Shown: positions 16,869 through 26,185, counted from the stretch's first letter. The stretch is DNA of 64,000 nt from Bacillota bacterium (GCA_023435745.1 JAEZMD010000026.1:124001-188000); one strand, 5' to 3'. The notes: generated by a model not told the origin, from the sequence alone. Program-made: numbers and translations.

Positions 16869-18613
16869 TTCATTTCCCCTCCAAAATAAGGATTTATATT
16901 TGCACCGGCATCGGCGCCAGCACCTGCGCCTGCACCGCTGAAAAGCCGTCCGGCAAAAGCACGAAGCCTGTGCAGCGGCCCTGTTGCCGGTAAAAGGCCG
17001 AGCCTTTTAAGTAAATATATATAGTCTTCAACAACCTCTTTTTCCATATGGGTTATATATACGCCTCTCAAGCTTCTATACATTGCGCGCTTTTTACTGG
17101 CGGATACCTTACACAGCAGATTACCCCGAGTCGCAGCCATGGCTTCATCCATCCCTATTCCGGTTATCTTGTCATAGTCAAAAAGAACAAATTGAGTGTT
17201 GTCGGCAGGCAGGTGCTGCTTTTCTTCCAAAAAGGCAATATAATTATTGAATTCTCTCAATTGATCCACATCGCCCCTGACAGCTGCGATATTGATGTCC
17301 GAGCGGAGCAGCGCAGCCAGTGTAAATGCGTCATAGATAAACCTGTTGACCAGAAGAATGGTAATGTCGCAGGTACGGTAGCATTTGTCGATCAGCTTTG
17401 ATACACTGTCCTCACTATAATATTCATAATTATCCAATCTGTAATTCCCTGTAATGATATGGAGATTTTTTATATCCTTTCTGGTCACCGATGCCTGCTT
17501 TATCAATCCTGCGGTCAGCATTCCCTTTCCGATGGCATCCATCACCGTATCCAATCCTGAATGACCATATATATCCGTGTGATCAGATTTCGCAGAATAT
17601 TTTCCAATTCCCATAAAAAGGTCTGCCTTCGGAGCAAGCAAATCCATATCTACCAGCAAGACCTCGCCATTTGTATATTTTGCAGCCATATATGCAAGTT
17701 CACAGCCGAATTCCGCATTGTCCCATATGGAAAGAACCAATTTGCGAAAACTGTGTCCCGCTCCGAATGAGTGATTATGGATTTCTGCAATCATTTTTTC
17801 CCTGCAGTCTGTCTCCTGCGGCGCATTATCCGAAGTCTTCTGCAGATGTTCCAGCTCCAAAAGCAGCTCAGCAGCATTTTGATAACGTTCACCAGGATTA
17901 TCACAGGTGCATTTCAGAATGACAGACTCCAGCCCCGTAGAAATGGAAGCATCATAAAAACGAACAGCCTTCAGCCCGTATGGCGGTTCAACGGGGCTCT
18001 TCCCTGTCAAAAGCTGATGCAGGGTAACTCCAAGGCTGTATATATCTGATACGGCGCTGGTCTGTCCGGTTCCATACTGTTCAGGAGCAGCGTACCCCCG
18101 GGTACCTATATACACAGTATCCGTATCATTTTCCGCCTTGTATTCCCTCGCTATTCCAAAATCAATTAATTTTAGAACTCCGTTTGCTGCAAGAATGATA
18201 TTGGAAGGCTTCATGTCTCTGTAAATAATCGGATTAGGCTGAAGCGTGTGAAGATAATCCAGTGCTTTGCAAAGCTGGATCGCCCAGTCGACAACAATTT
18301 CCTCCGCAATTTTCCCTTCGATAGCAAGCTTTTGGTCTAGAGACATACCGTTGATATAATCGGATATCAGATAAAGCTTCCCGTCCTGCTCCAGAATGTC
18401 GAATAAGATGGGTAATGCCGGATGATCCAGTTTTTTCAACAGCTTGGGTTCCGCCATTAAATCGATCCCCGAATCCTCTCTCCTGCTGATTTCTTTTATG
18501 GCCCAAAATGTTTCCGTGTTGATGTTCCTTGCCAGGTAGACCGTCCCCATCCCTCCCTGGCCAAGTATTTTCTCGATCACATACCGTCCGTTGAAAAAAT
18601 CACCTATTTGCAT
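16859..18613 (-). CDS. Ser/Thr protein kinase fused to a TadZ-like MinD-family domain
   Basis: A 584-residue two-part protein heading the tad operon. Residues 10-258 are a Hanks-type kinase: glycine loop GQGGMG, lysine K40 in AIKEI, catalytic loop YRDMKPSNI (131-139), DFG at 151-153 and APE at 176-178, so it should be active. Residues 288 to about 540 resemble TadZ/CpaE: VLLVDMDLLAPKADLFMG is the deviant Walker A' region, while the Walker A position (SIWDNAEFGCEL) has lost the GK(T/S) signature. The C-terminus has a Gly-Ala run before NINPYFGGE. There is no membrane segment or PASTA domain. TadZ localises the Tad machine in other bacteria; here it appears to be joined to a kinase. Confidence 0.85.
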   Translation of the reverse strand: MQIGDFFNGRYVIEKILGQGGMGTVYLARNINTETFWAIKEISRREDSGIDLMAEPKLLKKLDHPALPILFDILEQDGKLYLISDYINGMSLDQKLAIEGKIAEEIVVDWAIQLCKALDYLHTLQPNPIIYRDMKPSNIILAANGVLKLIDFGIAREYKAENDTDTVYIGTRGYAAPEQYGTGQTSAVSDIYSLGVTLHQLLTGKSPVEPPYGLKAVRFYDASISTGLESVILKCTCDNPGERYQNAAELLLELEHLQKTSDNAPQETDCREKMIAEIHNHSFGAGHSFRKLVLSIWDNAEFGCELAYMAAKYTNGEVLLVDMDLLAPKADLFMGIGKYSAKSDHTDIYGHSGLDTVMDAIGKGMLTAGLIKQASVTRKDIKNLHIITGNYRLDNYEYYSEDSVSKLIDKCYRTCDITILLVNRFIYDAFTLAALLRSDINIAAVRGDVDQLREFNNYIAFLEEKQHLPADNTQFVLFDYDKITGIGMDEAMAATRGNLLCKVSASKKRAMYRSLRGVYITHMEKEVVEDYIYLLKRLGLLPATGPLHRLRAFAGRLFSGAGAGAGADAGANINPYFGGEMKCQ

Positions 18614-18870
18614 TACGATCCCTCATTTGGTATATTTTGTTAATAGCTTTGTGTCTGATATTACCACAGGATAATAACAATTTCTATACTTTTTTGTTAA
18701 TTTTTTCTTTTTTTGAGATAAATTCGCCTCAAACGACCTGTTTTCGCGGAAAAGAAGCGCTGTAAAAATCGAATAAATACGGGAAATATTTTTCTGCCTA
18801 TATAAAAGCTGACATCAAATCAGAAAGAACGACAATTAATAAGATAACAATACAGAAAGGATGGAAGTTG
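18614..18870. other. Upstream region of the Tad operon
   Basis: AT-rich non-coding stretch of 257 bases between the radical SAM gene end and the kinase start. It must hold the tad promoter on the minus strand and the 3' end of the radical SAM transcript comes from the other side. I saw no clean promoter pair, riboswitch core or strong hairpin. Confidence 0.4.
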
Positions 18871-19815
18871 TTAAAAGGTTAACTCTGAGGGGCTAAAATC
18901 AGGGATAAACTGCTCCGATGCCGATTCCCGCTCCTGAACATACCCGTTTAGACCGAGCCTGATAAATCTGTTCATGACCTTATCATATTCGTATCTGGTT
19001 AGGCATCTGCCGAGGGTTGGATGATCACAGGCCATATGACACGGTATATACTGGCTCATAAGGCTGACATGAGCCTCCGGAATATTTCCCGCTATCCAGT
19101 CAAGTACCTTAAATGTCTCATTGACATGTCCCGGCAGAACCAGATGACGGATAATCAGCCCACGCTGTATGATACCGTCCTCATCAACGAGAGGCGGGCC
19201 CACCTGCCTATACATCTCGGTGATGGCCTTTGACGCCTTCTCAAAATAATCCGCCGCGCCGGAGTACTCCCGGGAGATGTCAGGACTGACATATTTCAGA
19301 TCAGGAAGATATACATCTATCAGACCTTCCATCTGCATCAGGCCCTCCATGCTGTCATAACCATTCGTATTGTATACGATGGGGATGTCCAACCGGTCAG
19401 GCTTTCCATGCCGTTGCGTCAACTTTTGCGTTTCAGTTTCATCCGGCCGCACACCCAGACTCTTCCCTGCCATGATCAAAGCCTTCCGAATGGCAGGAAT
19501 AAAGTGCGAGGGCGTCACAAGGTTTATATTATGTGCTCCCTTCCCCTGCAAGGAGAGAAAAATATTTGCCAGCTCAGCAGCGGTAATTTCCTTCCCATAT
19601 CCGCTATGACTGATCTCATGGTTCTGACAAAATATGCATCTTAGAGTGCATCCGGAGAAAAACACCGTTCCGGAGCCTCTGCTCCCGCTGATGCACGGTT
19701 CTTCCCACATATGCAGAAAAGCTTTCGCAACAACGGGAGCCTCTCCCATTCCGCAAAAGCCTCTCCCGGTTGTTCTGTCTTTATTACACAATCTGGCACA
19801 ATTATTGCACAACAT
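18871..19815 (-). CDS. Radical SAM protein, PflX/pyruvate-formate-lyase-activase-like
   Basis: A 314-residue radical S-adenosylmethionine enzyme. The cluster motif CTLRCIFCQN gives the CxxxCxxC pattern, preceded by an N-terminal cysteine set (CNNCARLC and GFCGMGE) seen in the PflX-like subgroup. The GS-rich SAM-binding region and IVYNTNGY follow. These proteins are named as putative pyruvate formate-lyase activators but their substrates are mostly unknown. It has no operon partner; the start has an AAAGG site. The divergent neighbour is a hydrolase. Confidence 0.85.
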   Translation of the reverse strand: MLCNNCARLCNKDRTTGRGFCGMGEAPVVAKAFLHMWEEPCISGSRGSGTVFFSGCTLRCIFCQNHEISHSGYGKEITAAELANIFLSLQGKGAHNINLVTPSHFIPAIRKALIMAGKSLGVRPDETETQKLTQRHGKPDRLDIPIVYNTNGYDSMEGLMQMEGLIDVYLPDLKYVSPDISREYSGAADYFEKASKAITEMYRQVGPPLVDEDGIIQRGLIIRHLVLPGHVNETFKVLDWIAGNIPEAHVSLMSQYIPCHMACDHPTLGRCLTRYEYDKVMNRFIRLGLNGYVQERESASEQFIPDFSPSELTF

Positions 19816-19910
19816 ATCGTAATAGCCTTTACAATAGTTTTAATTAAAAATATAATAAGGTTAAACGCTGTCAGTGTCAATACAGCGCAAAAACCGGGGA
19901 GGATTGTGAA

Positions 19911-20867
19911 ATGAGGATAAGCGGAATAACATATGCGGTCAGAAAAACGCACAGAACAAGAAAAATCGTGTTGACCTTCATCGTTCTGCTTTTTCTCTCT
20001 GTAATGACGGTCGTGCTTCTTTCAGGTTACAAGAGCTGGGGACTTCTGCATCCAGATAAAAAGCCGCTCGATACTTTTTCTTCTAATATAGTACCCGAAT
20101 ACAGGGATATCAGTTTTAAGGGAGCCGACAGCAAAATCATTCTGAAAGGCTGGCTTTTTCAGTCTAAAAACAGCGACAAGGCAGTTGTCATGGTGCATTC
20201 GTATGGCAGTAACAGACTACAGTTCGGCATTGAGACGGTGGATTTGATAAAAGAATTCTTAAGCAAGGGATACAGCGTGTTTACCTTTGATTTGAGAAAT
20301 TCGGGAGAATCGGGCGGCAAGGATTGTTCCTTCGGATATAATGAAAAGGAAGATGTCAAAGCCGCCATAAAGTACGTAAGCTCACAAGGCGCACAGCACA
20401 TTACGCTGATGGGCTTTTCCACAGGTGCTTCAGCCGCCATTCTTGCAGCCGCTGAAAGCAGCAAGGTTGATGCGGTTATCGCCGACAGCCCATATTCCGA
20501 TCTGCATGCCTATTTTCTGGAAAGCCTCAACCAGTGGACTCATATGCCGTCATTTCCGTTCAACAGGACTATAACTCTAGGCATCGAAATCACGGGCAGT
20601 ATAGACACCGCAAGCGCCAGCCCCGTAAATGCGCTGACAGCCGAAAAACCGCCTCACCTCATGCTCATTCACGCAAAAGAGGATCCGCTGATCCCGGTAG
20701 TGAACAGTATCGAGCTTTTTCAGAAATACTCGGCGCTCAATTCCTCCGGAGCCGAATTCTGGCAGACAGAGGGAAATGGACATGCCGATGGCTTCACACA
20801 AAATAAAGACGAATACCTGAGTAAAGTATTCGCCTTTCTTGAAAAAGTCTACCCCGAGGAGGAGTAA
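19911..20867 (+). CDS. Membrane-anchored alpha/beta hydrolase
   Basis: A 318-residue protein with one N-terminal membrane helix (residues 19-40) and an extracytoplasmic alpha/beta hydrolase domain. The nucleophile elbow is GFSTGAS, the oxyanion-region sequence MVHSYGSN lies early, and the acid (AKEDPLIPV) and histidine (GNGHADG) complete the triad. This matches the YqkD/FrsA-like peptidase or esterase group. GGGGAGG lies 8 bases before the ATG. It is convergent with the flagellar cluster; substrate unknown. Confidence 0.85.
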   Translation: MRISGITYAVRKTHRTRKIVLTFIVLLFLSVMTVVLLSGYKSWGLLHPDKKPLDTFSSNIVPEYRDISFKGADSKIILKGWLFQSKNSDKAVVMVHSYGSNRLQFGIETVDLIKEFLSKGYSVFTFDLRNSGESGGKDCSFGYNEKEDVKAAIKYVSSQGAQHITLMGFSTGASAAILAAAESSKVDAVIADSPYSDLHAYFLESLNQWTHMPSFPFNRTITLGIEITGSIDTASASPVNALTAEKPPHLMLIHAKEDPLIPVVNSIELFQKYSALNSSGAEFWQTEGNGHADGFTQNKDEYLSKVFAFLEKVYPEEE

Positions 20868-20891
20868 TACAAATCTCGCTGCGTCTGCTAC

Positions 20892-21392
20892 CTATTTTTT
20901 CTTGTCCAAGAAATAAGAAGGTGTATTATACGGTTCCGGGTTATAAGCATTGTTCACCTTTTTACCCTGATTGATTTTTTTAAGCTCTTTACCAAGCTGT
21001 TCTCGCAGTTCGTTGCTTTTTTTGCTGTTCACTTTTTCGATCTCACTGATCTGCCTGATCAAATCCATTATTTCCGCCGTCAAACCCTTCAGCCGCCTTG
21101 CGCCTGTAGAAGCTGCCCCGCCCAGCCCGGCTGCATCAAGCTGCTCCAGATTCGATATGCCCAATGCAGCTTTGAACCTGGAATAATAGATCTCAAATTC
21201 CTCATTTAGCTTATCAATACTGTCAATCTTCAGCTGCTTATTGTTGATCAGCTCATTTAAGCTGTCCAGGCCTTCTTCGGTAATCACTCCCGTTTGGGTC
21301 TGTGTCAGCGTTAATATTTCACTAAGCAGAGCCTTTTTTTTAAGTAAAAGCTCATTCAATCTCTCAATATATTTTTCCGGCGCAATGTTCAT
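20892..21392 (-). CDS. Flagellar chaperone, FliT/FlgN-like coiled-coil protein
   Basis: A 166-residue helical protein with long heptad-type segments (IERLNELLLKKKALLSEI and LRQQL-type C-terminal helices, residues 100-145). It follows fliS by 3 bases at the end of the flaG-fliD-fliS operon, the usual place of fliT, the export chaperone of FliD. Sequence similarity alone is weak in this family, so the call rests mainly on shape and context. Confidence 0.65.
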   Translation of the reverse strand: MNIAPEKYIERLNELLLKKKALLSEILTLTQTQTGVITEEGLDSLNELINNKQLKIDSIDKLNEEFEIYYSRFKAALGISNLEQLDAAGLGGAASTGARRLKGLTAEIMDLIRQISEIEKVNSKKSNELREQLGKELKKINQGKKVNNAYNPEPYNTPSYFLDKKK

Positions 21393-21395
21393 CTC

Positions 21396-21800
21396 CTACT
21401 CCTGTGTTACCAGATGCGGCTTCTGAGGGTTTTTTGCAAGCTTCATGGCCTGAGCCCAGGTATCGCGAAGCTCCTTTGCCATTCCAAGGATTTCGATGAT
21501 AATTACCTGATCCTTCCTCATATTTGCATCCACAAGTCTCCTGAACATGTATTCATACAATGCGTCCAAGCCTTCGGAAACATCATATTTCATATCCAGT
21601 GTGTTCCGGAAATACTGGAGGATATCCTGAGCGCGAACCAACGAATTAGAAGCCTTTTCTACTTCATTTCCTTCAATGCTGTTTTGTGCCTGCATGATAG
21701 ACTTTACCAGTCCATTATATAGCATCAACGTCAATTCCTCAGGTGTAGCAGTAAAAATCGAATTTTCCTTATACTGGTTATATGCTTTATTCAGCGCCAT
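21396..21800 (-). CDS. fliS: Flagellin export chaperone FliS
   Basis: A 134-residue helical protein that binds the flagellin C-terminus and keeps it from polymerising before export. The N-terminus ALNKAYNQYKENSIFTATPEELTLMLYNGL is characteristic (core TATPEELTLMLYNG), as is the later LDALYEYMFRRLVDANM. It lies 69 bases after fliD in the same operon. Confidence 0.94.
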   Translation of the reverse strand: MALNKAYNQYKENSIFTATPEELTLMLYNGLVKSIMQAQNSIEGNEVEKASNSLVRAQDILQYFRNTLDMKYDVSEGLDALYEYMFRRLVDANMRKDQVIIIEILGMAKELRDTWAQAMKLAKNPQKPHLVTQE

Positions 21801-21868
21801 AGGCTGCCCCCTACATAATTAATTTAGTCAACAATTGTATATCATCGTTCACAGCATATTTTTACCTA

Positions 21869-23806
21869 TTACAAAGACGTATTGCCAAACTGCTGAGATA
21901 TCCAGCTGCTTTGCACGCTCATCTGTGAAATATACTTCTCCAGTGCTGTAAACTTCGCATAATACCTGTCTTCTTTATCCTTCAGCTTATCAATTAGGGC
22001 CTCGATATCCTCATCGTATTTATCGATCTGCTCATAAATCAGACTGGTGAACTCAGTAGCATCACCCTTCATACCTGCTTTTTCGAGCAGCCTTCCCTTA
22101 CCTCCCACCGTTCTGATATTATCATCAAGAATATCTGATATTCTGTTCGCAAGGCCCTGGTTGGCATATCTTTTAGAACGAAGCTCTGAAGTTTTAGCTT
22201 CACTATAACTGATATCAGATTTTTTAGTGAATAGATCAGAAACGCTTTCAGGATCATTTTGAATTGCTGCCTTAAGCTTATCTTCATCAATGATCAGCTT
22301 ACCCTTATCCGAATAGTCTCCTGTTGTTATACCAATGGCTGACAGATTGACAGACATACCGGCGACAGTGTCTGATAGGGCTCTTCGCATACCATATACG
22401 ATATCCTGAAGTATGGAGTCGCCCTTTAAAAGCCCTGTTTTGGCCGTAGTTTCCCACTTTTTGATCTCGTCCTCGCTCATTTCCTCCTTTTGCTCTTCCG
22501 TCAGCGGTTGGAAATCCCGGTCATACTTCTCTGTAAGCTTTGCATTGATATCGGCCATGATTTCATTATACTTGTCGACAAACCCTTTTATATTATCATA
22601 TATCTCATCGGTATTTATTGAAAGGGAGACAGTCTCGCTCTCGGTAAGAGGGTCGGAATGCGCCTTTACCAGCGTATAAGTCGCGCCGTTTAATGTAAAC
22701 GTGTTGCTGCTCCTGATAACCAGCTGTCCGTCAATTGTGGCTTTAGCATCTTCCCCTTGTGACATTGTCGAAGTGTCAACGTTTATCCCGGAAGCGCCGC
22801 CTGCGCCAAAAAAGTTGCCCCCCTGTACTTCATCTATAATTATGTTATTTCCTGCTCCAAGTTGTCTGGCTGTCATTACAAAATTGTCTGTTGTCTCATC
22901 ATATTTTATATGAACCTTTGCGCTTGCGTCTGTATTTATTGTATTCATCATGCTTGATAGAGATACAGATTTGTCAAAAGTGAATTCCTTTGAATTGATA
23001 GTAAATTTCAATTTCCCTTCTGCATTAAAGGTAAGCTCGTTTGCAAAAGAACTGCTCAGACTCTCCAGTGATTTACTCAAATCCAGTCTGTTTGTTGCCC
23101 CTGAAGAAAATCCGAGAGCAGTGAGCCCGTCATTATCAGACCCGCTTTCAATAGTGATTCTGTTTGAACCGTTACTTGTGTTAAAAGAAAGCTGCTTTGT
23201 ACCCTCATTATAACCCACAACAACCTTGCCCTCTCCGAAGGCATTATCAATAAGGTCCTGAAGACCGGTGCCGACTTTGTCAATAATTTCACTGCCTGTA
23301 CTGTTATAATTGTCAAGCGTAATTTCTTTTGTTACTCCATCGAGTGTAATTCTGATTTTTTTACCTGAAAGGTCAAAATCACTTACTTCATCGCCCTTCA
23401 GGGCATTAGTAACTCCAGAGGTGCTGACAGCCTTGCCTGCCGTAGCCAGATTTATAACTGAGACTGTATGTGAGCCGGCAATAGATTCAGCATTTCCCGA
23501 AACAGTAACATATGAGCTATTACTTGAAACGCCTGTGTATTTTTTTAAACTGGTCGCAGACATAAGGTTGCTGGATGATTTCGATACATTAAAATATGTA
23601 TCCTTTAATTCTCTCAGCTTATTTGTTATGTCCCTGTAAGCCTCCTGTCTCCATTCGGCAAGCTGCTTCTTTTGATATAGTCTGGATAGCGGCATTCTTT
23701 CAGCAAACATCAGCTGTTTTACAATAGCATCCGTGTCAAGACCGCTTCCGCCAAGACCTGTCAAACGCATTGTTGAATTCCATGGATTTATATTGTTTAC
23801 TGCCAT
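21869..23806 (-). CDS. fliD: Flagellar hook-associated protein 2 (filament cap) FliD
   Basis: Cap protein that folds flagellin at the growing tip. The N-terminus contains RLTGLGGSGLDTDAIVKQLM, the FliD_N signature, and the C-terminal FliD domain includes DYSDKGKLIIDEDKLKAAI and a coiled end with KFTALEKYISQM. Length is 645 residues, large for the family but within range. The ATG at 23806 is chosen because AAGGTGAG sits just before it; an in-frame ATG lies six codons upstream. It directly follows flaG. Confidence 0.94.
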   Translation of the reverse strand: MAVNNINPWNSTMRLTGLGGSGLDTDAIVKQLMFAERMPLSRLYQKKQLAEWRQEAYRDITNKLRELKDTYFNVSKSSSNLMSATSLKKYTGVSSNSSYVTVSGNAESIAGSHTVSVINLATAGKAVSTSGVTNALKGDEVSDFDLSGKKIRITLDGVTKEITLDNYNSTGSEIIDKVGTGLQDLIDNAFGEGKVVVGYNEGTKQLSFNTSNGSNRITIESGSDNDGLTALGFSSGATNRLDLSKSLESLSSSFANELTFNAEGKLKFTINSKEFTFDKSVSLSSMMNTINTDASAKVHIKYDETTDNFVMTARQLGAGNNIIIDEVQGGNFFGAGGASGINVDTSTMSQGEDAKATIDGQLVIRSSNTFTLNGATYTLVKAHSDPLTESETVSLSINTDEIYDNIKGFVDKYNEIMADINAKLTEKYDRDFQPLTEEQKEEMSEDEIKKWETTAKTGLLKGDSILQDIVYGMRRALSDTVAGMSVNLSAIGITTGDYSDKGKLIIDEDKLKAAIQNDPESVSDLFTKKSDISYSEAKTSELRSKRYANQGLANRISDILDDNIRTVGGKGRLLEKAGMKGDATEFTSLIYEQIDKYDEDIEALIDKLKDKEDRYYAKFTALEKYISQMSVQSSWISQQFGNTSL

Positions 23807-23810
23807 ATAC

Positions 23811-24212
23811 TCACCTTCTTTCATCTATAAACAAGCCGGCTAATTCCCATAGTTTTGCAACCATATCAAGAATTTTCTCCGGTGGGATTTCTCTGATTAC
23901 CTCATCTGTTTCTGTGTCGATCACTTTTACCATGATCTCATTTGTCTTTTCATGTATGGAAATATCAAACCTTCTATTGGAGCCTGCCAAGGATCTGTTT
24001 ACTTTCTCCAGCACATCTGCAACAACCTGCTCTGAAACAGGAAGCACATTTCTTTCAAATTCGTTAAGCTCTGATGGAACGATTTGAACTGCCGCTTTGG
24101 TCTTAAATTCAGCAGCAACAGGCTTGCTTATATTGTTTCTAATTGTGGATGTATCACCGCTATTCATCATTGGTGAAACAGAAGAATTGGCCTCCATGCC
24201 ATCAATTCTCAT
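23811..24212 (-). CDS. flaG: FlaG family flagellar protein
   Basis: A 133-residue protein with a disordered N-terminus and the conserved FlaG domain: FDISIHEKTNEIMVKVIDTET followed by VIREIPPEKILDM. It influences filament length in other bacteria. The start at 24212 follows GGAGGG. It is the first gene of flaG-fliD-fliS-fliT, behind a sigma-D-type promoter. Confidence 0.92.
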   Translation of the reverse strand: MRIDGMEANSSVSPMMNSGDTSTIRNNISKPVAAEFKTKAAVQIVPSELNEFERNVLPVSEQVVADVLEKVNRSLAGSNRRFDISIHEKTNEIMVKVIDTETDEVIREIPPEKILDMVAKLWELAGLFIDERR

Positions 24213-24245
24213 ATTGAATCCCTCCATCCGTGACTTCTGTATATA

Positions 24246-24273
24246 TTATCGGCATATGGGAGATGAAAGTTTA
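24246..24273 (-). promoter_or_regulatory. Sigma-D (sigma-28) type promoter of the flaG-fliD operon
   Basis: On the minus strand TAAA is followed after 16 bases by a perfect GCCGATAA, the sigma-D -10 element. It lies 34 bases upstream of the flaG start. Spacing is one base longer than the most common 15. Confidence 0.75.
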
Positions 24274-24353
24274 TATTTATTTGTTATCAAAAAGTAAGTG
24301 CAAATAGTAGAGAGAGTTTTACCACTTGTCTCATGTCCATATTTGAATAAAAA

Positions 24354-24384
24354 GAGCCGGGTGGAAAATCTCCCGGCTCTTGAT
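24354..24384 (-). terminator. Rho-independent terminator after flagellin
   Basis: On the minus strand GAGCCGGGAG and CACCCGGCTC flank a short AT-rich loop and are followed by TTTTTATTC. The stem is 8-9 bases. It lies about 20 bases after the flagellin stop and separates it from the flaG operon promoter. Confidence 0.9.
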
Positions 24385-24402
24385 GTTTTGTTTCTGTCAG
24401 TA

Positions 24403-25761
24403 TTACTGTAACAGCTGCAGAACGCCCTGTGGCTGTTGATTTGCCTGAGCCAGCATTGCGGTGGCTGCCTGTGTGAGAATATTGTTCTTCGTATAGGCCA
24501 TCATTTCCTGAGCCATATCTACATCACGGATACGTGATTCAGATGCAGTCAGGTTCTCAGACGTTGTGCCAAGGTTGTTGATGGTATGCTCCAGACGATT
24601 CTGGAAAGCACCGAGTTTAGAACGTTCGGCAGAAACCATGGACAATGCCTTATCAATTGTGGAGATAGCCTTGCTTGCACCGGACTGGCTCTGTACATTA
24701 AGGTCTTTGATAAAGCCAACTGTTGCGTCGCCAAGGGTAGCGGTACTCATTTCGTTCATGTCAACCAGCATTGATTGATCCTTGTTCGCGCCTATCTGTA
24801 AAGAAGCGCCGTTACTCGTAACAGTGATGGTTGCAGTACTTCCAGCCGTACCTGCAGCAATGAAGGACGCACTTCTGTAGTTAACTTCCTGGCCCATACC
24901 GGTTACCTGCTGTGACACACCTTCACCATCAGTGAAGGTTGCTACTGCGTCTACTCCGGCGGTTACCGTACCGCCATATAATCCAGCTTCATCGCCGCCG
25001 ATAACTAATTTTGCATCCGAACCAAAGTTCACCTGATCCAGCTTAACAAAGTTGGTTGAGGCTGATGCCGCGACACCTGTTATTTCTGTATACGAGTTTA
25101 TTACTGCCAGTACCTCAGTAAGGGTAGAAGTTGCTCCCAATCCGGAGAAATCAATTTTTGTTCCGTTGATAGTAAGATCATGACCCACAACAGCTACAGC
25201 AGCAGCAAAAGACTGCGTTCCAGCAGCTGCGCTGGCTTTGGTTGCAGCTGTGTCAACAGTTACATCATAATCTCCTATTTTTAATCCGGTGACACTTTGT
25301 ACAGATACATTGGCAGGAGTGCTTGAAGTTCCGACGGCTCCCATACTTCCGTTCAAAAGCTTCTGGGTATTGAACTCAGTTGTTTCAGAGATTCTGTCGA
25401 TTTCAGCTTTCAGCTGATCAATTTCCTTCTGGATTTCTTTTCTGTCGTCCAGGGTGTTAGTGTCGTTTGCTGACTGAACCGCCAATTCTCTCATCCTCTG
25501 GAGTATGCTGTGAGTCTCCTGAAGAGCGCCTTCAGCTGTCTGAATAAGAGAAATTCCGTCCTGAGCATTTCTTGATGCCTGATCAAGACCTCTGATCTGG
25601 CCTCTCATTTTTTCACTGATTGCCAAACCTGCTGCATCGTCGCCTGCACGGTTGATGCGGAGACCTGAAGACAATTTCTCCAGTGATTTTGAGGTTGCGC
25701 TTGTGTTGCCGGTTAACTGACGATACGTGTTAAGAGATGCGATATTGTGATTAATTCTCAT
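24403..25761 (-). CDS. fliC: Flagellin
   Basis: Filament subunit of 452 residues. The N-terminal D0/D1 region begins MRINHNIASLNTYRQL and contains LSSGLRINRAGDDAAGLAIS. The C-terminal D0 region has NRLEHTINNL, SRIRDVDMAQEM and ends in PQGVLQLLQ. The middle (about residues 145-370) is a variable Ala/Thr/Val-rich domain exposed on the filament. The ATG at 25761 follows GGAGGT. It has its own sigma-D promoter, a leader with two CsrA-type sites and its own terminator, so it is a single-gene transcript. Confidence 0.96.
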   Translation of the reverse strand: MRINHNIASLNTYRQLTGNTSATSKSLEKLSSGLRINRAGDDAAGLAISEKMRGQIRGLDQASRNAQDGISLIQTAEGALQETHSILQRMRELAVQSANDTNTLDDRKEIQKEIDQLKAEIDRISETTEFNTQKLLNGSMGAVGTSSTPANVSVQSVTGLKIGDYDVTVDTAATKASAAAGTQSFAAAVAVVGHDLTINGTKIDFSGLGATSTLTEVLAVINSYTEITGVAASASTNFVKLDQVNFGSDAKLVIGGDEAGLYGGTVTAGVDAVATFTDGEGVSQQVTGMGQEVNYRSASFIAAGTAGSTATITVTSNGASLQIGANKDQSMLVDMNEMSTATLGDATVGFIKDLNVQSQSGASKAISTIDKALSMVSAERSKLGAFQNRLEHTINNLGTTSENLTASESRIRDVDMAQEMMAYTKNNILTQAATAMLAQANQQPQGVLQLLQ

Positions 25762-25768
25762 GATAATA

Positions 25769-25806
25769 CCTCCATGTTTTTGTTTTAGTAGGGCGTCCAT
25801 GCCCCC
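25769..25806 (-). promoter_or_regulatory. Two CsrA-type binding sites in the flagellin leader
   Basis: In the transcript a short GGGC/GCCC hairpin presents AUGGAC in its loop (25795-25800). A second AUGGAGG (25769-25775) coincides with the ribosome binding site. AUGGA is the core of the CsrA recognition sequence, and B. subtilis hag has the same arrangement with a second site covering the Shine-Dalgarno. csrA and fliW lie immediately upstream. Confidence 0.7.
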
Positions 25807-25885
25807 TATTATTTTTGAGTCAAAAGAAAGCATTTCGTTCATCCGGCCGGTTTGAAGGAAATACTCAATTTAACTCTTACATTAT

Positions 25886-25912
25886 TTATCGTCCGTTTTA
25901 AAAATTACTTTA
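25886..25912 (-). promoter_or_regulatory. Sigma-D (sigma-28) promoter of flagellin
   Basis: On the minus strand TAAA, exactly 15 bases, then GACGATAA, one mismatch from the sigma-D consensus TAAA-N15-GCCGATAA. It is 125 bases upstream of the flagellin ATG, leaving a long leader that holds the CsrA sites. Confidence 0.85.
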
Positions 25913-25957
25913 TAGCAAAAATAAAAAATCCTAAATAATTTTCGGTTTTTTCATTTT

Positions 25958-26185
25958 TTATTTTAGATTGTTTTTTATGATTTCATCAAGAGATATATTG
26001 CCCACCTCGGAGGCTTTTTTATTCTCCTGCCGTATCTCAAGGAAAACTTCCTTTCTATGAACAGAAACGCTTCTGGGCGCGTTTATGCCGATGCGAACCT
26101 GATCTCCCTGGATATCAAGCACAGTGATTTCAATATTATCATTTATTACTATTGTCTGATCCTTTTTCCTCGTCAGAACCAGCAT
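25958..26185 (-). CDS. csrA: Carbon storage regulator CsrA
   Basis: RNA-binding dimer that represses translation, in Firmicutes mainly of flagellin. The start MLVLTRKKDQTIVI and the segment VRIGINAPRSVSVHRKEVF contain the conserved RNA-contact residues. Length is 75 residues. ATG 26185 follows AGGAGG and lies inside the 3' end of fliW, a 47-base overlap. Confidence 0.95.
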   Translation of the reverse strand: MLVLTRKKDQTIVINDNIEITVLDIQGDQVRIGINAPRSVSVHRKEVFLEIRQENKKASEVGNISLDEIIKNNLK

